Assembly (NCBI RefSeq): GCF_030711405.1
Contig: NZ_JAULSI010000035.1
Coordinates: 1-64,000, forward strand
Direction: 5' to 3'
DNA: 64,000 nucleotides
From: Massilia brevitalea
GTDB lineage: Bacteria; Pseudomonadota; Gammaproteobacteria; Burkholderiales; Burkholderiaceae_D
In this document: positions 25,893 to 34,920 of the stretch, one piece after another
How positions within the stretch are numbered: the first letter of the stretch is position 1
Layout of the letters: every line of letters starts with the position of its first letter
Position numbers and translations under genes: made by a program
The notes under the pieces: generated by a model
What the model saw: the letters and a program-made list of their open reading frames with translations, nothing else
Database searches by the model: none
What the model was told of the DNA's origin: nothing

Positions 25893-26143
25893 GGGTGCTT
25901 GCGCTGCATAAGCGTCCGGTCTCCGCCGAAGCCATCGACGCCGCCGTCGCCTCGATCAAGGAAAAGCTGCTCACCAGCGGCCGCCGCGAAGTCGATACCG
26001 GCTATGTCGGCGAACTGGTGAGGCAGGAACTCAAGCGGCTCGACGAGATCGCGTACATCCGCTTTGCCTCCGTCTATAAAGACTTCAAGGACCTCGCCGA
26101 GTTCCAGCAGGCGCTTGCGGAAGTCGGGCATCCGCGCAAGTAA
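25893..26143 (+). pseudogene. Truncated second copy of nrdR (3' part)
   Basis: The frame encodes the last 80 or so residues of NrdR (from [16 protein letters not shown] to the end) without the zinc ribbon and most of the ATP cone, so it cannot work as NrdR. Only about three residues differ from the intact gene; most base changes are silent. There is no credible start site. Confidence 0.85.
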
Positions 26144-26288
26144 ATCCGCCACCTTAGGCGACCCTGGAACACGCAAGTTTGGCAAGCGCGCACGCTTGAG
26201 CTGCCGCATGGGTGCGCCTTAGCTCGCTGATAACTTCACAGCTCGCGCGAATCCCCGCGCCTTGAACCTGTGGAGGTGGCCGTGCAAC
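25893..26288 (+). repeat. Duplicated segment, copy 2
   Basis: This is the second copy of the nrdR 3' end plus spacer found at 24745-25138. Here it runs without interruption into the intact pilV and pilW genes, so this copy keeps the functional pilin operon while copy 1 keeps the functional nrdR. Confidence 0.85.
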
Positions 26289-26833
26289 GCTGTGGTGCCG
26301 AGGGTTTTACGCTGGTCGAAGTACTGGTCGCGATGTTCATCCTGGCCGTCGGCGCCGTCGGCGCAGCAGCCACGCAATCGACCGTGGCGCGCCTGCGCGA
26401 ACAGGCTGCGCTCGAATCCGAAGCCGTGCAGCTGGCGGCCTCGCTGTCGGCGCGCATGCTCGCCAATCCGGCGCAGATGGCGCTGCCCGACGCGGCCAAC
26501 CCCTACCTCCAGCTCGACTACGACGCAGACGACGGCGACCCGGACGCCGCGCCCGTGCAGTGTTTCGATGGCGCCGACTGCGACCCTGCCAGCCTGGCCC
26601 GCTTCGACCTGTACGAAACGGCGCGTCTCGTGCAGCGTGCCTTCCCGGGGGGCCGTATCGCGGTCTGCCGCGACGCCGCCGTCTGGAACCCGGCCATGCA
26701 GGCGCCGGACTGGGAGTGCGTCAGTTCGGCGCAGGCGCCCATCGTCATCAAGCTCGGCTGGCGGATGCACGCGCGGCAGGGGCAGCCGGCTGCTGGCGCG
26801 CTGGCCTTTGTCACGATGGCGGTGCCGGGATGA
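26282..26833 (+). CDS. pilV: Type IV pilus minor pilin PilV
   Basis: The 183-residue protein has a type IV prepilin leader with cleavage between G and F in EGFTLVEVLVAMFILAVG, followed by the long hydrophobic helix. Length and position before pilW fit PilV. Minor pilins prime pilus assembly and sit at the tip. A GTG start at 26282 is chosen because GGAGG lies about 5 bases upstream; GTG at 26270 is an alternative. Its stop overlaps the pilW start (ATGA). Confidence 0.82.
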   Translation: MQRCGAEGFTLVEVLVAMFILAVGAVGAAATQSTVARLREQAALESEAVQLAASLSARMLANPAQMALPDAANPYLQLDYDADDGDPDAAPVQCFDGADCDPASLARFDLYETARLVQRAFPGGRIAVCRDAAVWNPAMQAPDWECVSSAQAPIVIKLGWRMHARQGQPAAGALAFVTMAVPG

Positions 26834-27777
26834 AGGCCGAGGTCCGTCAATGCGGCATGACGCTGGCCGAGCTGCTGGTGGCGCTGTCGCTCGGCCTCGG
26901 CGTGCTGCTGGCCGGTTCGACCTTGCTGCTTGGCGCGAACGCTGCGTATGCCGGCCATGCCGACGCGGCGGCGATCGACGACAGCGGCCGCTATGCGCTC
27001 GAAGTCATCGGCCGCGCCGTGCGCCAGGGCGCCTTTGCCGACTGGGAGCGGCTGGGCGCCGCCGGGCCGGCACCGGGTGCGCCGGCGGCCCTGCTCGGCC
27101 TCGACGACCGCTCCATCGGCAAGACCAGCTTCGGCATCGACAGCCCGCTTCCGGCCAGCGTCAACCACAGCGACGTGCTGGCGGTGCGCTACAGCGGCGC
27201 CGGGGCGGGGCCGGATGGCGACGGCAGCGTGCTCAATTGTGCGGGCTTTCCGGTGCATGAAGCCGAAGACGGCTGGAGCATCTTCTATGTCGCACGCAAC
27301 GGCGACGGCCAGGAAGAACTGCGCTGCAAGTACCGTGGCACGACGAGCTGGGGCGCGGATGCGGTGGTGGCCGGCGTGGACGGTTTCCAGGTCTTGTACG
27401 GCATCGATACCGACACGCCGCGCGATGGAATCCCCAACCGTTTTATCAATGCCAGCGCGCTGAACGCGCTCGATGCGGCGCTGTCGCTGAGTGGCGCCAC
27501 GTCCGCAGATCTGGAAGCGGACCGGAATGCCAAGACCTGGTGGAAGCGTGTGACCAATGTGAAGGTGGCCTTGCTGCTGCGGGGCGAGCGGCCGTCTTCC
27601 ATCGCGGCGCCGGTTGGATATGACATGTTCGGGCAGGAGTACAGCGACGCGCACGCAACGGGTGACCCGGGTGTGAGGCTGGCGCAAGCCGGGTTGGCCG
27701 GCAGCGAGGGCACACCCAAGCAACCGCTGCGCCGCCTGTTCACGGCCGTGTATGCAACCGGCGCCACCGTTCCCTGA
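26830..27777 (+). CDS. pilW: Type IV pilus minor pilin PilW
   Basis: The 315-residue protein has a prepilin leader ending in G before MTLAELLVALSLGLGVLLAG, and the length of PilW. The body contains GRYALEVIGRAVRQ and later NVKVALLLRGERPSS, common in this family. It overlaps pilV by four bases and is followed by pilX, the normal order of the minor-pilin operon. It should be processed by the prepilin peptidase PilD and act with PilV, PilX and FimT in pilus priming. Confidence 0.85.
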   Translation: MKAEVRQCGMTLAELLVALSLGLGVLLAGSTLLLGANAAYAGHADAAAIDDSGRYALEVIGRAVRQGAFADWERLGAAGPAPGAPAALLGLDDRSIGKTSFGIDSPLPASVNHSDVLAVRYSGAGAGPDGDGSVLNCAGFPVHEAEDGWSIFYVARNGDGQEELRCKYRGTTSWGADAVVAGVDGFQVLYGIDTDTPRDGIPNRFINASALNALDAALSLSGATSADLEADRNAKTWWKRVTNVKVALLLRGERPSSIAAPVGYDMFGQEYSDAHATGDPGVRLAQAGLAGSEGTPKQPLRRLFTAVYATGATVP

Positions 27778-27784
27778 GGCTGCG

Positions 27785-28420
27785 ATGCGCAAGCACCCGA
27801 TACAAGGCGAGCGCGGCGCGGCGCTTGTCACGGTCCTGTTCCTGATGCTGGCCGTGCTGATGATGTCCGTCTCCAGCACGCGCGCCTCGCTGGCTGCCGT
27901 CAAGTCGGCACGCCATGAGCGCGACCGCCATGTTGCATACCAGTCGGCGCAGGCGGCGCTGGTCGATGCCGAGCGCGATATCGCCGGCGCGGCAGGTCCG
28001 GCCTCGCCGCGCACCGCGCTCTTCGTCGCCGCGAATGCAAGCGCCTTCGTCGCTGGATGTGCGGGTACCGCCGAACACGCGGGCCTGTGCCGTCTCGTCC
28101 CGGCGCCGGGCATTCCGGCATGGCAGGCGGCCGATCTCGCGGGAACCTCGTCGGTGGAATACGGCCGCTTTACCGGCGCCGCGATGCCCACCGGCGCCGG
28201 CCTGCTGCCGGCCCGGCCGCCGCGCTACATCGTCGAACTGCTGGACTACCCTGCAGCCGACCCGGTCTACCGCATCACCGCCGTCGGCTTCGGCGCCGGC
28301 GAGGCCACGCGCGTGGTCCTGCAGGGCCACTACCGCCGCGCCACCGCCACCACGCCCGCGCGGCGCCTGGGCTGGCGCGAAATCGCCAACTGGCCCGAGC
28401 TGCATGCCGCCACCCTCTGA
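27785..28420 (+). CDS. pilX: Type IV pilus assembly protein PilX
   Basis: The 211-residue protein starts MRKHPIQGERGAALVTVLFL, a PilX-type N terminus: a short basic leader ending in G, then a hydrophobic helix lacking the Glu5 of other pilins. The rest has SAQAALVDAERDI, typical of the family. The start at 27785 follows a GAGG site; similarity does not extend to the earlier in-frame ATG. It is 7 bp after pilW. In most clusters pilY1 follows; here a pilE-like gene follows instead. Confidence 0.82.
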   Translation: MRKHPIQGERGAALVTVLFLMLAVLMMSVSSTRASLAAVKSARHERDRHVAYQSAQAALVDAERDIAGAAGPASPRTALFVAANASAFVAGCAGTAEHAGLCRLVPAPGIPAWQAADLAGTSSVEYGRFTGAAMPTGAGLLPARPPRYIVELLDYPAADPVYRITAVGFGAGEATRVVLQGHYRRATATTPARRLGWREIANWPELHAATL

Positions 28421-28446
28421 CATTCATCCACCCAAGGAGAACGACG

Positions 28447-28887
28447 ATGTACCGCAGTCCCGGCTTCACCCTGATCGAAACGATGGTCGTGCTGCTGATC
28501 CTGTCCATCCTGGCGGCGATCGCCTATCCCGGCTATACCGAGCACCTGGCGACGATGCGCCGCATCGAAGGGCAGGTGGCGCTGATCGACGCCATGCAGC
28601 AGCAGGAACGCCATCATTCGCTGCACCATAGCTATGTCGCGTTCTCGGCGGCGGCCCCGGTCGAGGGCCAGCGCTGGTGGTCGGGCAGCCACGCGCCGGA
28701 AAGCGCCTACGAACTCGAGGCACGCGCCTGCCCGGACAGCGCGCTGCGCGACTGCGTCGAGATCGTCGCCACGCCCGGCACCGCCAAAGTCGACGCCAGC
28801 TACCGCGACAGCGCATGCGGCACGCTCAGCATGCGCAGCACAGGCGAGCAGGGCGCCAGCGGCACCTCGGACCGCTGCTGGCCATGA
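28447..28887 (+). CDS. pilE: Type IV pilin PilE-like minor pilin
   Basis: The 146-residue protein has a classical prepilin start, SPGFTLIETMVVLLILSILA, with Glu5, then the helix, and a C-terminal pair of cysteines (CPDSALRDC, and a later pair near the end) as in PilE/ComP-like minor pilins. AAGGAG lies just upstream. Its end overlaps the next gene (ATGA), showing tight coupling. It closes the set pilV-pilW-pilX-pilE-fimT; no pilY1 gene lies between. Confidence 0.8.
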   Translation: MYRSPGFTLIETMVVLLILSILAAIAYPGYTEHLATMRRIEGQVALIDAMQQQERHHSLHHSYVAFSAAAPVEGQRWWSGSHAPESAYELEARACPDSALRDCVEIVATPGTAKVDASYRDSACGTLSMRSTGEQGASGTSDRCWP

Positions 28888-29441
28888 GGGGGCAGCCACA
28901 ACACGGCATGACGCTGCCCGAACTCATCATCGTCACCGCCATTGCGGGGACCATGCTCGCCGTCGGCCTGCCCAACCTGCAGGCGCTCGTGCACGCCCAG
29001 CAGGTGCGCAGCGCCACCAACGATCTGTTCGGCGCCATCAACCTGGCGCGTGCGCAGGCGATTGCGCGCAACGAGCGCGTGAAGATGGTGCCGCGCGACC
29101 CCGAGGGCACGCAATGGGCGCGCGGCTGGACCGTGTTCGCCGACCGCGACGGCGATGGCGAACCCGGCCCGCTTGATGACATCATCGCCGTGCACGGGCC
29201 GCTGCCGAGCGGCGTGGCGTCGGTGTTTGCCTTCACCAGTCCTGCAGCGCCGTATTACATCGCCTACAATGGCGCCGGGCGCAGTTGCAGCGACACCAGC
29301 AGCGCGTCGGCGCGCTGGGGCACGCTGTCGCTGTTCTACGGCAACGCGATCCGGCGTATTAAAATCAACATGCTGGGCCGCGCCCGTGTGTGCGACCCGC
29401 AGCGCGACACCAACTGCGAAGGCGCCGAGGCGCCTTCCTGA
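28884..29441 (+). CDS. fimT: GspH/FimT family pseudopilin
   Basis: The 185-residue protein starts QHGMTLPELIIVTAIAGTML, a prepilin leader, and continues with the GspH/FimT pattern LARAQAIARNERVKMVPRD, GWTVFADRDGDGEP and a C-terminal GRARVCDPQRDTNC. FimT is a minor pilin, and in some species it binds DNA during uptake. It overlaps the pilE-like gene and is the last pilin gene before ribD. Confidence 0.85.
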   Translation: MRGQPQHGMTLPELIIVTAIAGTMLAVGLPNLQALVHAQQVRSATNDLFGAINLARAQAIARNERVKMVPRDPEGTQWARGWTVFADRDGDGEPGPLDDIIAVHGPLPSGVASVFAFTSPAAPYYIAYNGAGRSCSDTSSASARWGTLSLFYGNAIRRIKINMLGRARVCDPQRDTNCEGAEAPS

Positions 29442-29460
29442 ACCAATCACATTGAACACA

Positions 29461-30624
<1,164 letters not shown>

Positions 30625-30649
30625 AAACAAACCTGAGGAATAAGGCTGT

Positions 30650-31279
30650 ATGTTTACTGGAATCGTCGCCGCTGTCGGCAACATCACTTCGGTCTCGCCG
30701 CTGGCGGGTGGACATGACGCGGGCGTGCGCCTGGAAATCGACGCCGGCAGCCTGCCGCTGGGCGACGTCATCCTGGGCGACTCGATCGCCATCAACGGCG
30801 CCTGCATGACCGTGGTCGCCAAGACCGACAGCAGCTTCGCCGTCGACGTCTCGCGCGAAAGCCTGAGCAAGACCGCGGGCCTGGATGCCTCAGGCGAAGT
30901 CAACCTGGAAAAAGCCCTGACCCTGGCCGAGCGCCTGGGCGGCCACCTGGTGTCGGGCCACGTCGACGGCCTGGGCACGGTGCACAGCTTCGCGCCGGTC
31001 GGCGAGTCGCACGAACTGGTGATCGACGCACCGCAGGAACTGGCCAAGTTCCTGGCCTATAAAGGCTCGGTCGTGGTGAACGGCGTGTCGCTGACCGTCA
31101 ACCGCGTGGAAGACCTGGAAGCGAACGGCGCCAAGGTCTGCCGCTTCTCGATCAACCTGATCCCGCACACCATCGAGGTGACGACCCTGAAGCACCTGCG
31201 CGCCGGCAGCCAGGTGAACCTCGAGATCGACCTGATCGCGCGCTACGTCGAGCGCATGCTGTCGGCTTCGAAGGTCTGA
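30650..31279 (+). CDS. ribE: Riboflavin synthase, alpha subunit
   Basis: The 209-residue protein has the two tandem lumazine-binding repeats of riboflavin synthase: MFTGIVAAVGNI with DSIAINGACMTV in the first half and GHLVSGHVDGLGTV with GSVVVNGVSLTVNRV in the second. It joins two lumazines to make riboflavin. A GAGGAATAAGG sequence precedes the ATG. It follows ribD in the same direction; the lumazine supply genes ribB and ribH are about 10 kb away. Confidence 0.97.
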   Translation: MFTGIVAAVGNITSVSPLAGGHDAGVRLEIDAGSLPLGDVILGDSIAINGACMTVVAKTDSSFAVDVSRESLSKTAGLDASGEVNLEKALTLAERLGGHLVSGHVDGLGTVHSFAPVGESHELVIDAPQELAKFLAYKGSVVVNGVSLTVNRVEDLEANGAKVCRFSINLIPHTIEVTTLKHLRAGSQVNLEIDLIARYVERMLSASKV

Positions 31280-31304
31280 ACGGCCACCTCGCCGGCCCGC
31301 AGGT

Positions 31305-32471
31305 TCACTGCGGGTTGGTGAAATAGAGCGAGCTGGTGCCGCAATCCGCGCACTCGCGATAGAACTGGCGCCCGTCCTTGCGGATGCGTTCCTTGTGGTC
31401 GGCGCCGCCGCAGCCCACGCTGAAGGGCGTGTTGCCGCTGCACTCGCCGCACTTGAAGTAGTACCCGTATTTTCCCCAGACGATGGACAGGGCCGCGCCG
31501 CCACAGCTGCGGCAGGCATGCGGCTGGGCGTCCGGTTCCGGCGCCGCAGGAGCGACAGCACGCGCGGACGCAGGGGTGGCGGCGCCGTGCGCCGACAGCC
31601 GCGCGGCACTGGCCTGCGGCTGGATGACGACGCGCGGCCCGGTGTGGGCCGGCGCCGCCGTTGCCAGTGCCGGTTCCCGCTCCATGCCGGCGGACGGCGC
31701 GGCGGGACGTGGCGGCGCCGGATCGGTCCTCGCCGGCGCCGGCGCCGCCTGCAGCAGGGCCTCGCGCTGCACCCCGAAGCGCGCCATGTAGTCCGAGGTC
31801 GAAGGCCGGTGCAGCGCCACCAGTTTCTTCGCGATGTCGCCGATCGAATCCGATACCGTGTTCTTCAGCAGGCCGCTGAGCGCCGTGAGCATCGGCGCGC
31901 CTTCCAGCGACTTGTGCAGCCTTTCCATGAACTGGTCGGCCTTGACCACCTGCGAGGTGTCGAACTTGCGCGGCCGGTCGATGCGCGCCTCGGGCGCCAC
32001 CAGCACCAGGGTCTCGATCGGCGACTCGCCCAGGCCGATCGACTCCAGCACCTTGCGCAGCACCAGTGCATGGCGCTCGTTCTGGGCCAGCGGCGAGGAC
32101 ATGCCTTCGTAGGTCTTCTTCCAGTCGTTCCAGCGCAGGAATTCGCCCTGTTCCGTGATCTTCACGCCATGCGCGAAATGCTTGGTCTCGAGGATGTAGA
32201 TGCGGCGCGTGCGGTGGATCAGCAGGTGGTCGATCTGGGCCACGCGGCCGTCGTCGAGCACCAGGCGCAGGTCGTGCACGACGGCGGTGCGGGTCGAATC
32301 CTTCAGGTGGAAGTCGATCAGGTAGGCCGACTCGCGCTCGCCCTTCACGCCGGCGCGCATGATGCGCAGCTCGCGCTCGATCAGCGCCTTCTTGTCCGCG
32401 CCGGCCAGGGCCAGCATCTTTTCCAGGATCGCGAGGACCGCGTCCTTGTTATCGGTGTCTTTGTAGATCAT
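31305..32471 (-). CDS. NERD-domain protein with C-terminal zinc ribbons
   Basis: The 388-residue protein has an N-terminal NERD (nuclease-related) domain at about residues 40-150: AQIDHLLIHRTRRIYILETK supplies the D and ExK residues of the restriction-endonuclease-like fold. A helical region and a low-complexity proline/alanine linker (about 245-315) follow, then a cysteine-rich tail with CRSCGG, CGEC, CGG and CADCG, likely two zinc ribbons. NERD proteins are thought to act on DNA or RNA, and some are in phage-defence contexts; the function here is unknown. GGAG lies upstream of the start. It is tail-to-tail with ribE and does not belong to a visible operon. Confidence 0.8.
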   Translation of the reverse strand: MIYKDTDNKDAVLAILEKMLALAGADKKALIERELRIMRAGVKGERESAYLIDFHLKDSTRTAVVHDLRLVLDDGRVAQIDHLLIHRTRRIYILETKHFAHGVKITEQGEFLRWNDWKKTYEGMSSPLAQNERHALVLRKVLESIGLGESPIETLVLVAPEARIDRPRKFDTSQVVKADQFMERLHKSLEGAPMLTALSGLLKNTVSDSIGDIAKKLVALHRPSTSDYMARFGVQREALLQAAPAPARTDPAPPRPAAPSAGMEREPALATAAPAHTGPRVVIQPQASAARLSAHGAATPASARAVAPAAPEPDAQPHACRSCGGAALSIVWGKYGYYFKCGECSGNTPFSVGCGGADHKERIRKDGRQFYRECADCGTSSLYFTNPQ

Positions 32472-32682
32472 GTTCGTCTCCGGCTCGGTTCACCCGGGAA
32501 GTGTAGCGGCGGGGCAAGAAGCCATCATGATATTTTCTTGCTTCAAGGCAAAATAATGCATCCCGCATAAAATTTGTTGCGCGTCGAACTCAGGAGATGT
32601 CGCGTAGACTGCGCCAGGTCAAACAAGGACGAGCCAGCCCCCGCATATCCCGTGCCCAGGGCGGCCAACGAGGAGGAGACCA

Positions 32683-34665
32683 ATGAAAGTAAGCAAAGCC
32701 CTTGCCGGGGCCATGACGGCCGGCGCCCTGGTGGGCACGAGCCTGGCCGCCGCTGCGGCTGCCACCGAGGTTTCCACTGCAGCTTCCACCGCAACCGCGC
32801 TGCGCGACTACCGTTCGGTCGCGATCACGGCACATGGCGAGCTCATCGCCGCCATCGAATCCGATGCCGGCGCACCCGGCCAGCGCCCCCACGGACGCAT
32901 CCTCGTGCGCGACGCCGCCAGCGGCAAGGTGACGGCCGAATACGACCCGTGCGCCAGCTGTTCCTACGATTTCCCGAGCTGGTCGCCGGACCGCCGCAGC
33001 CTGGCCTTCATCGCCGCCGACGCCCAGGCCGGCACGGCCACGCTGTGGGTGGTGCGCGGCGGCCAGCCGGCAGCCGCAGCCACCATCCAGGGCGTGGCCA
33101 ACACGGCGCGCTGGTCGCCGGACGGTGGCCGCATCGCCTTCCTGGCCACCGTCGGTGCGAAGAAGCAGACCGGCGCGGTCGAGGCGGGCGAGCGCCTGGT
33201 CGGCGAGATCGGCGTCAGCGAAGATGCCCAGCGCATCGCCATCGTGCCGGGGGAGGGAGGCGAGGCGCGCATGGTCTCGCCAGCCGGAACCTACGTTTAC
33301 GAATACGACTGGACGCCCGACGGCAAGGGCTTCATCGCCACCAGCGCGCAGGGCAACGGCGACAACAACTGGTGGGTGGCGACGCTCGGCCACATCGATG
33401 CCGCCAGCGGCGCGCTGCGCATCGTCGCCGCGCCGAAGATGCAGGTCAGCCTGCCGCACGTGTCGCCGGATGGACGCACGGTGGCCTTTGTCGGCGGCCT
33501 GATGAGCGACTTCGGCTCGGTCGGCGGCGACATCTTCACGGTGCCGCTGGCGGGCGGCGAGCCGGTCGATGTCACGCCCGGTTTCGCCGGCTCGTTCAAC
33601 GGCCTGGCCTGGAAAGGGACTGGCCTGGTCGCCTCCAGCCTGGAGGGCGACCAGATGACGGTGGTCGCGGTCGACCCGCAGGCGCGCAGCACGCGCCGCC
33701 TGTTCTCGCGCGCGGTCACGGCCAACGGCTCGCGCGACGGCCGCATCGTGTTCAGCGCGGACGGCGGCGCGGCGGTGTCGGTGTTCGAGACTTACGAGCA
33801 GGCGCCCTACATTGCCGCCGGCCGCGTGAACGAGCTGGTCAAGCTCACGCGCGACAACGATGGCGCCTCGCCCCAGGTGGCGGCGCGCAGTATCAGCTGG
33901 ACCAACGAGGGCTACCGCAGCCAGGGCTGGCTGGTGGGCCCGCGCCAGCCGCAGGCCGGGCGCACCCATCCGATGGTGGTGATCGTGCATGGCGGCCCGG
34001 CATCGGCGGCCACGCCGCGCTACGTCGGCGCCGGCGATTCGGCCAATCCGCTGGTGCGCGAGCTGGTGGAGCGCGGCTACTACGTGTTCCAGCCGAACCC
34101 GCGCGGCAGCTATGGCCAGGGCCTGGCGTTTACCTCCGCCAACCGGAGCGACTTCGGCGGCGGCGACTGGCGCGACATCCTGGCCGGCGTCGATGCGGCC
34201 ATCGCGCAGGCGCCCATCGACGGCGCTCGCCTGGGGCTGATGGGACACTCCTACGGCGGCTTCATGACCATGTGGGGCGTCACCCACAGCACCCGCTTCA
34301 AGGCGGCGGTGGCGGGGGCAGGCATTGCGAACTGGATCAGCTACTACGGCCAGAACGGCATCGACCAGTGGATGGTGCCCTTCTTCGGCGCCACCATGTA
34401 CGACGATCCGGCGGTGTACCGCAAGGCCTCGCCGATCGAATCCATCAAGCAGGCGAAGACGCCGACCCTGGTCTATGTGGGCGAGCGCGACGTCGAGACG
34501 CCGGCGGTGCAGTCGATGGAGTTCTGGCACGGCCTGCGCGCGATGAGGGTGCCGACGGCGCTGGTGATCTACGACGGGGAAGGGCACGCGATCCGCAAGC
34601 CGGAGCACCAGCTGGACCAGCGCAGGCGAACGGTGGAGTGGTTCGAGAAGTATTTGAAGCAGTGA
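32683..34665 (+). CDS. Secreted S9 family peptidase (prolyl oligopeptidase-like)
   Basis: The 660-residue protein starts with a signal peptide (MKVSKALAGAMTAGALVGTS... to about residue 26), a beta-propeller region with FPSWSPDRRSLAFIAADAQ and ARWSPDGGRIAFLA, and a C-terminal alpha/beta hydrolase domain. The nucleophile is Ser523 in GHSYGGF; the Asp is likely in VGERDVETP and the His in GEGHAIRKP. It should cleave short peptides in the periplasm or outside. GGAGGAGA precedes the start. It faces the M16 peptidase gene across a REPIN. Confidence 0.93.
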   Translation: MKVSKALAGAMTAGALVGTSLAAAAAATEVSTAASTATALRDYRSVAITAHGELIAAIESDAGAPGQRPHGRILVRDAASGKVTAEYDPCASCSYDFPSWSPDRRSLAFIAADAQAGTATLWVVRGGQPAAAATIQGVANTARWSPDGGRIAFLATVGAKKQTGAVEAGERLVGEIGVSEDAQRIAIVPGEGGEARMVSPAGTYVYEYDWTPDGKGFIATSAQGNGDNNWWVATLGHIDAASGALRIVAAPKMQVSLPHVSPDGRTVAFVGGLMSDFGSVGGDIFTVPLAGGEPVDVTPGFAGSFNGLAWKGTGLVASSLEGDQMTVVAVDPQARSTRRLFSRAVTANGSRDGRIVFSADGGAAVSVFETYEQAPYIAAGRVNELVKLTRDNDGASPQVAARSISWTNEGYRSQGWLVGPRQPQAGRTHPMVVIVHGGPASAATPRYVGAGDSANPLVRELVERGYYVFQPNPRGSYGQGLAFTSANRSDFGGGDWRDILAGVDAAIAQAPIDGARLGLMGHSYGGFMTMWGVTHSTRFKAAVAGAGIANWISYYGQNGIDQWMVPFFGATMYDDPAVYRKASPIESIKQAKTPTLVYVGERDVETPAVQSMEFWHGLRAMRVPTALVIYDGEGHAIRKPEHQLDQRRRTVEWFEKYLKQ

Positions 34666-34706
34666 GCGTTCAGCCAGCCGTCATGTGATCGATAGCGGCA
34701 GATGCT

Positions 34707-34899
34707 CGTAGGGTGGGCACTCCGTGCCCACGCGGTTACGTGTGTATCCTGTTCACGTTGACTGTGATGTCTCGCCCCGTATCGCTCGCAAACAGTCGGA
34801 CCGTTATCGGTTCTTAGCAAGGCCGTGGGGCGAATCATCGCCGCCCGTGGCCGCCATCGTGCGCACGTAACCGCGTGGGCACGGAGTGCCCACCCTACG
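34707..34899. repeat. REPIN-like inverted doublet, copy 2
   Basis: The outer 34 bases at 34707-34740 and 34866-34899 are perfect inverted copies of each other, each containing the inner palindrome GGGCAC-TCC-GTGCCC flanked by GTAGGGT and ACGCGG. The spacer is 125 bp. Lying between two convergent genes, it may also serve as a transcription barrier. Confidence 0.85.
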
Positions 34900-34920
34900 A
34901 TTGCAGCTGCGGGCCTTCGG

